Assembly: GCF_017921975.2 (NCBI RefSeq)
Contig: NZ_JAGEMO020000015.1
Span: forward strand, 186,001-250,000
DNA length: 64,000 nt
DNA from: Hymenobacter terricola
GTDB taxonomy: Bacteria; Bacteroidota; Bacteroidia; Cytophagales; Hymenobacteraceae
Direction: 5' to 3'
The position numbers were made by a program, and so were the translations under genes. The notes under the pieces were generated by a model that saw only the letters and a program-made list of their open reading frames with translations, did no database searches and was not told the origin of the DNA. This document shows positions 60,522 through 64,000 of the stretch, piece by piece; position 1 is the stretch's first letter, and each line of letters opens with the position of its first letter.

Positions 60522-61693
60522 GGTAACGGGGTGAAGGTGGGAGATTTGGCGAACACCGCCGCCATATTCAGGTCGGGGTAGGCGCGGGTGGCCTGGGCAT
60601 AGGCATCCAGGGCCAGGGTGTTGGAGGTGTTGGCCACGTCGGCTTTGTCCATCTTTTTTTCGCCCACCAGGTAGGGCCGGAACCAGCTCACGGCGGGGCG
60701 CAGGCCGCGGCCGTCGGGGGTGGTGTAGTGCCAGAGGTCGAGGCCGACGTGCGGGGCCAGCAGGGCCAGGCGGGTCCAGCCTTGCAGGTTCATGCTCACG
60801 TAGTTCCAGGGGCGGGTGCGGGCCAGCTCCAGGGGTTGGGCGCCATCGGGGGCGAGCTGCACGGCCACGCGGGGCCAGGTTTGCTGTTGCAGGGTGGCTT
60901 TGGCCAGGGCGTCGTCGCCGGTGAAGAGGGCGAAATCGACCACCTGCGTGTCGTAGAACGTGCCGTGGTTGTTCTTAGCCTGGCCTTCGGGCAGGGCAAT
61001 GGGGCTGGTGGTGAGCCAGGTAGTGAAGCTTTTGAACCACGCTTTCAGGCCGGGTACCAGGTCCGCGTCCACGCTCGGGCTGCCGTTGAGCAGCGCCAGC
61101 GCTTCCGGAATATCCACCAGATGGCGGGTTTCAATAATGCCGAAATTCCGCCCCGAATTGATGCCCGGAATGCCCTGGCCGAAGTTCAGGTTGGGGTTCA
61201 TGCGGGTGGCCGGGTCCAGGAAAAACGTGCGCAGCAGCTTGCTCGCCTGGCCGGCATACCGCTCATCAGCCGCGAAATAATAGGCCAGACTCAGCGCCTG
61301 CACGTCGGCGCAGAGCTTGCTCAGCGTCTCGCTGTCCTTCATGGCTTCGGCCTCGGGGTTGTGCAGGCCGTCTTTCTGGATGTAGGGCAGGCCGTTGGGC
61401 TTGCTGGGGTCGGGCCACCAGTAGGGCGCTTGCGAAATGTAGTCGTGCTTGTCGCCGCTGGGGGGCGTCTGGGGCTTGGTCGCCACCGAGTACGGGCCGC
61501 GCTTGAGGGCGCGGTCCGCCTCATGCAGCAGCTGTTGCACCTGCGCTGTTTCGGGCTGATGGTGGGCTTGGTAGGCCGTTTTGTAGGCGGCCATCGCCGC
61601 GGGGTCGAGCAGGAGAAAAGGCGCCGGGGCGGCCACGACGACTGGTTGGCCGGCAAACAGCCAACCAACCAGCACGAGGAAGAAAATGCGCAT
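60509..61693 (-). CDS. Alginate-lyase-like protein 2
   Basis: A 394-residue secreted protein with signal peptide (IFFLVLVGWLFAGQPVVVA). It is a paralogue of the protein at 51400: APYWWPDPSKPNGLPYIQKDG, AKNNHGTFYDTQVVDFALF and YTTPDGRGLRPAVSWFRPYL. The NNHG catalytic pair is present. Its ATG overlaps the susD stop by one base, and its own end overlaps the SDR start, so the three genes are translationally linked. Confidence 0.87.
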   Translation of the reverse strand: MRIFFLVLVGWLFAGQPVVVAAPAPFLLLDPAAMAAYKTAYQAHHQPETAQVQQLLHEADRALKRGPYSVATKPQTPPSGDKHDYISQAPYWWPDPSKPNGLPYIQKDGLHNPEAEAMKDSETLSKLCADVQALSLAYYFAADERYAGQASKLLRTFFLDPATRMNPNLNFGQGIPGINSGRNFGIIETRHLVDIPEALALLNGSPSVDADLVPGLKAWFKSFTTWLTTSPIALPEGQAKNNHGTFYDTQVVDFALFTGDDALAKATLQQQTWPRVAVQLAPDGAQPLELARTRPWNYVSMNLQGWTRLALLAPHVGLDLWHYTTPDGRGLRPAVSWFRPYLVGEKKMDKADVANTSNTLALDAYAQATRAYPDLNMAAVFAKSPTFTPLPWTF

Positions 61694-63117
61694 TAGTTAT
61701 AACCAGGGTTTTGGGTCAGGTTGGGGTTCAGCACCAGCTCGGGCTGCGGAATGGGGAAGAGCAGGTAATGGTCGTCCACGACGCGGTTGAACACGGCCAA
61801 TTCTCGCTGCTTCAGGCGGTTGAGGCGAATGAGGTCGAACCAGCGGTGACCTTCCTGGCACAGCTCCCAGCCCCGCTCACGGATGAGCATATCCACGAAG
61901 GCGTCTTTGGTGGTGACGCGGGTGGCAGCAAACGGCGGCAGGCCGGCACGCACCCGCACGCGGTTGTAGCCATCGTACTTCAGCGGGTCGTTGGCGTTCA
62001 GGTTGTTGCGGGCTTCGGATTGCAGCAGCAGGATGTCGGCGTAGCGGGTAATCAGGTAGTTGGTGCGGGCGTCGTTGATGATGCGCAGCGGGTCGCGAAA
62101 CTTGTTGAAGTAGTAGCGGGCCAGCGTGGTGGTGCCGGCCACGTTGCTGATGTTCCAGGCCCGGCGCACGTCGGCGGTCTGGTAGGAGCGCACGAGGCTG
62201 TCTTCCACCGTGAAGGTACCCAGGCCGGCCAGCTGCGACGGCAAAAACTGCCGCACGATGATGCTGCCCGTGTTCGGCGGCAGGTCGAACTGAATGCTGA
62301 AGATGTGCTCCGGCCCGTTTTCCTTGTCGGGGTTGAACACGTCGCCGTACACCGGCAGCAGGCTGTAGGCGTTGGAGGCGATGACGCGGTTGCAGGCATC
62401 GAGGCCGCTTTGGTTGTCGCTGGCCTGGGCGGCGGGGCCGGCGGCGCGGGTCACGTACACTTTGGCGAGCAGGGCGGCGGCGGCCCCGCTCGAAACCCGG
62501 CCTTTGTCGGTGCCCGCAATCTGGGTTTCGATGGGGCAGTTGGCTTCGGCAAAGCGCAGGTCGGCAATGATTTGCTCGTACACCTGGGCCAGGGGCGTGC
62601 GGGCGGGTCGCAGGTCGTCGGTGGGGCCCTTCACGGTGGTGAGCACCAGCGGCACATCGCCAAAGCAGCGCGCCAAATCGAAGTAGCCCATGGCCCGCAG
62701 GAAGCGCGCATTGCCGATGATGTTGTTCTTGCGAACCGCGTCCATGCTCACGGCGGGCACTTTTTCGATGACGTCGTTGGCCCGGTTTATCATCAGGTAG
62801 GTGTTCAGCCACCAGCTGTTGATTTCGGTGTTGGTGGGCGTGAACGTGAAGCGCGAAAGCTGGGCCCGCTCGTCGGTGCTGGAACCCACGCGAATCAGCT
62901 CGGCGGGAAGTTCCGTGATTTGCCAGCCCGTGCGGCCAAAATAGGTTTGGGGCAGCAGCGCGTTGAACACGCCGTTGAGGCCGGCGATGGCGTCGCCTTC
63001 GGTCTGGTAAAAGTTGTCAGCGGCGATGAAGTCGTAGGGCTTCTCTTCCAGGAATTTTTTGCAGGAAGGAAACAAGCCCAACGACAGCAGGCTAAGAAGG
63101 ATTATATTCTTTTTCAT
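61693..63117 (-). CDS. susD: SusD/RagB-type nutrient-binding lipoprotein
   Basis: A 474-residue outer-membrane lipoprotein (signal MKKNIILLSLLSLGLFPSC). TPR-like helices carry the family pattern: LNGVFNALLPQTYFGR, NNIIGNARFLRAMGYFDLAR with the typical A-R-F-L-R-A helix, RYADILLLQSEARNNLN and ERGWELCQEGHRWFDLIRLNR. It binds glycans at the cell surface and caps the SusC transporter encoded just upstream. The start at 63117 precedes the signal peptide. Confidence 0.93.
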   Translation of the reverse strand: MKKNIILLSLLSLGLFPSCKKFLEEKPYDFIAADNFYQTEGDAIAGLNGVFNALLPQTYFGRTGWQITELPAELIRVGSSTDERAQLSRFTFTPTNTEINSWWLNTYLMINRANDVIEKVPAVSMDAVRKNNIIGNARFLRAMGYFDLARCFGDVPLVLTTVKGPTDDLRPARTPLAQVYEQIIADLRFAEANCPIETQIAGTDKGRVSSGAAAALLAKVYVTRAAGPAAQASDNQSGLDACNRVIASNAYSLLPVYGDVFNPDKENGPEHIFSIQFDLPPNTGSIIVRQFLPSQLAGLGTFTVEDSLVRSYQTADVRRAWNISNVAGTTTLARYYFNKFRDPLRIINDARTNYLITRYADILLLQSEARNNLNANDPLKYDGYNRVRVRAGLPPFAATRVTTKDAFVDMLIRERGWELCQEGHRWFDLIRLNRLKQRELAVFNRVVDDHYLLFPIPQPELVLNPNLTQNPGYN

Positions 63118-63139
63118 GGGATTGAGTGGGAAAGCACGA

Positions 63140-63242
63140 GTCATGCTCATCTGGCGTCCGCGCAGTCGAAGCATCTCTACTGCTTCTTTGCAGCGATTGG
63201 ATTACTTGCGAGGTAGAGATGCTTCACTGCGTTCAGCATGAC
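63140..63242. repeat. Chimeric palindromic element, family 1
   Basis: The left part (63140-63180) matches the arm of the extended copy at 52608, while the right part (63213-63242) is of the canonical short type (tgcgttcagcatgac). The arms therefore pair only in their outer and inner parts. It lies between susC and susD. Confidence 0.85.
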
Positions 63243-63278
63243 GTTCTGGTGCGTTATGTTCTGATTCTTGACGGTTTG

Positions 63279-64000
63279 TTAAAAGCCCATGCGCAGCCCG
63301 GCAATGAAGGTGCGGGTGCTGGGGAAGGCGTTGTAATCCGTGTTCAGGCTCAGGTTGTTGCTGCCGAAGGAGTTCACCTCGGGGTCGTAGCCGGTGTATT
63401 TGGTGAGGGTGACCAGGTTTTGGGCCGTCACGTAGATGTTGGCGGTTTTGATGGCTTTCAGCAGCTCGGGCACTTTGAAAGTGTAGCCCAGCGTCACCGT
63501 TTTCAGGCGCACGAAGCTGCCGTCCTCAATCACGTCGCTCACGATGCCGGTGCTGCGGCGCAGCGTGCTGCCGGCCCGCGCAATGGTGTTGCTGGTGCCG
63601 GGGCCGGTCCAGCGGTTCACCACGGTGGCGAGCTTGTTGGTGGTTGTGATGCCCGATTCCAGCTCGTAGCGGTTCAGGTTCAGCACGTCGTCGCCCTGCA
63701 CGCCCTGGATGAACACGCTGAGGTTGAAGTTGCTCAGCTTGAAGTTGTTGGTGACGCCGTAGATGAACTTGGGCTGGGCCTGGCCGATGATGACGCGGTC
63801 GGTGGCCGTGATGGCGCCGTCGCCGTTCTGGTCCACGTAGCGCGGGTCGCCGGGGCGGGCGCCCGACTTCGTGCCGCTGGCCGTAATCTCATCCTGGGTC
63901 TGCCACAGGCCATCGAACTGGTAGCCGAAAAATGAGCCGATGGGCGAGCCCACGCGCAGCACGCTGGTGTTGCCCAGGCCCGAACCCACAAACAGGCTGG
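63279..64000 (-). CDS. susC: SusC/RagA-type TonB-dependent transporter, C-terminal fragment
   Basis: The last 240 residues of a SusC-type outer-membrane transporter; it continues beyond the window. The beta-barrel end is clear: SFFGYQFDGLWQTQDEI, RYVDQNGDGAITATDRVIIG, NLSVFIQGVQGDDVLN, and a final aromatic residue (AGLRMGF). The SxC-type NGDG loop is characteristic. It is the first gene of the polysaccharide locus. Confidence 0.93.
   Translation of the reverse strand, partial: SLFVGSGLGNTSVLRVGSPIGSFFGYQFDGLWQTQDEITASGTKSGARPGDPRYVDQNGDGAITATDRVIIGQAQPKFIYGVTNNFKLSNFNLSVFIQGVQGDDVLNLNRYELESGITTTNKLATVVNRWTGPGTSNTIARAGSTLRRSTGIVSDVIEDGSFVRLKTVTLGYTFKVPELLKAIKTANIYVTAQNLVTLTKYTGYDPEVNSFGSNNLSLNTDYNAFPSTRTFIAGLRMGF

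Noticed and set aside
8636..63242. Insertion sequences
   Set aside because: The repeats are too short to encode a transposase, and no transposase gene is seen in the window.

Overview
The window looks like chromosomal DNA of a GC-rich Bacteroidota, most likely a Hymenobacter-type member of the Cytophagales. The pointers are a SusC/SusD polysaccharide utilization locus, a large protein ending in a gliding/T9SS type B (CHU_C) domain, a second protein with a T9SS-A-like tail, few Shine-Dalgarno sites, and several Bacteroidota-type promoters (TTG, about 18-21 bases, TAnnTTTG; the best is upstream of the ferredoxin-NADP reductase). The genus is inferred from memory of such proteins, not from a search. 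I saw no rRNA, tRNA, transposase or phage gene.

Layout. 1-10.4 kb: housekeeping and regulation (nicotinate phosphoribosyltransferase, DUF1345 membrane protein, a divergent pair of LuxR-type response regulators of which one has a degenerate receiver, a KdsC-like HAD phosphatase, a DUF1223 protein, an ECF sigma factor with a small zinc-finger partner, a [2Fe-2S] ferredoxin and a ferredoxin-NADP reductase). 10.6-21.2 kb: a seven-gene same-strand block encoding a vWA-like lipoprotein, a small membrane protein, a tubulin/FtsZ-like protein, a very large protein with a C-terminal actin/Hsp70-like ATPase, a proline-rich membrane protein, and a MotA/ZorA-like plus MotB/ZorB-like ion-motor pair. This is the best candidate for a poorly described multi-component system. 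21.3-24.3 kb: aldo/keto reductase, class II fructose-bisphosphate aldolase and a small protein with a sorting-like tail. 25.2-32.5 kb: a minus-strand cluster of PqqD-like protein, ATP-grasp enzyme, PLP-dependent decarboxylase, a urea transporter fused to an M23 peptidase domain, an outer-membrane beta-barrel protein and a TPR protein. 32.6-42.6 kb: CHU_C protein, small lipoprotein, di-heme peroxidase, LytS/LytTR two-component pair and a 1421-residue membrane protein. 42.9-48.0 kb: SciP-like small protein, KaiC, two KaiB paralogues, a PAS histidine kinase and a receiver protein. 48.1-64.0 kb: a minus-strand uronate-polysaccharide locus (partial SusC, SusD, alginate-lyase-like proteins, SDR, two GH2 enzymes, GH88, (alpha/alpha)-barrel lyase-like protein).

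The other striking feature is the density of long palindromes. About ten copies of one roughly 100-bp element (arms containing CTGAGCGCAGCCGAAGC or close variants, with a conserved loop) sit between genes. At least three other palindrome families occur as well. Two palindromes lie in frame inside the 5' ends of genes whose start codons overlap the preceding stop codon.

Most genes are packed into co-directional, often overlapping runs (ATGA or short overlaps), so the clusters probably act as operons. The palindromes tend to fall at module boundaries within them.
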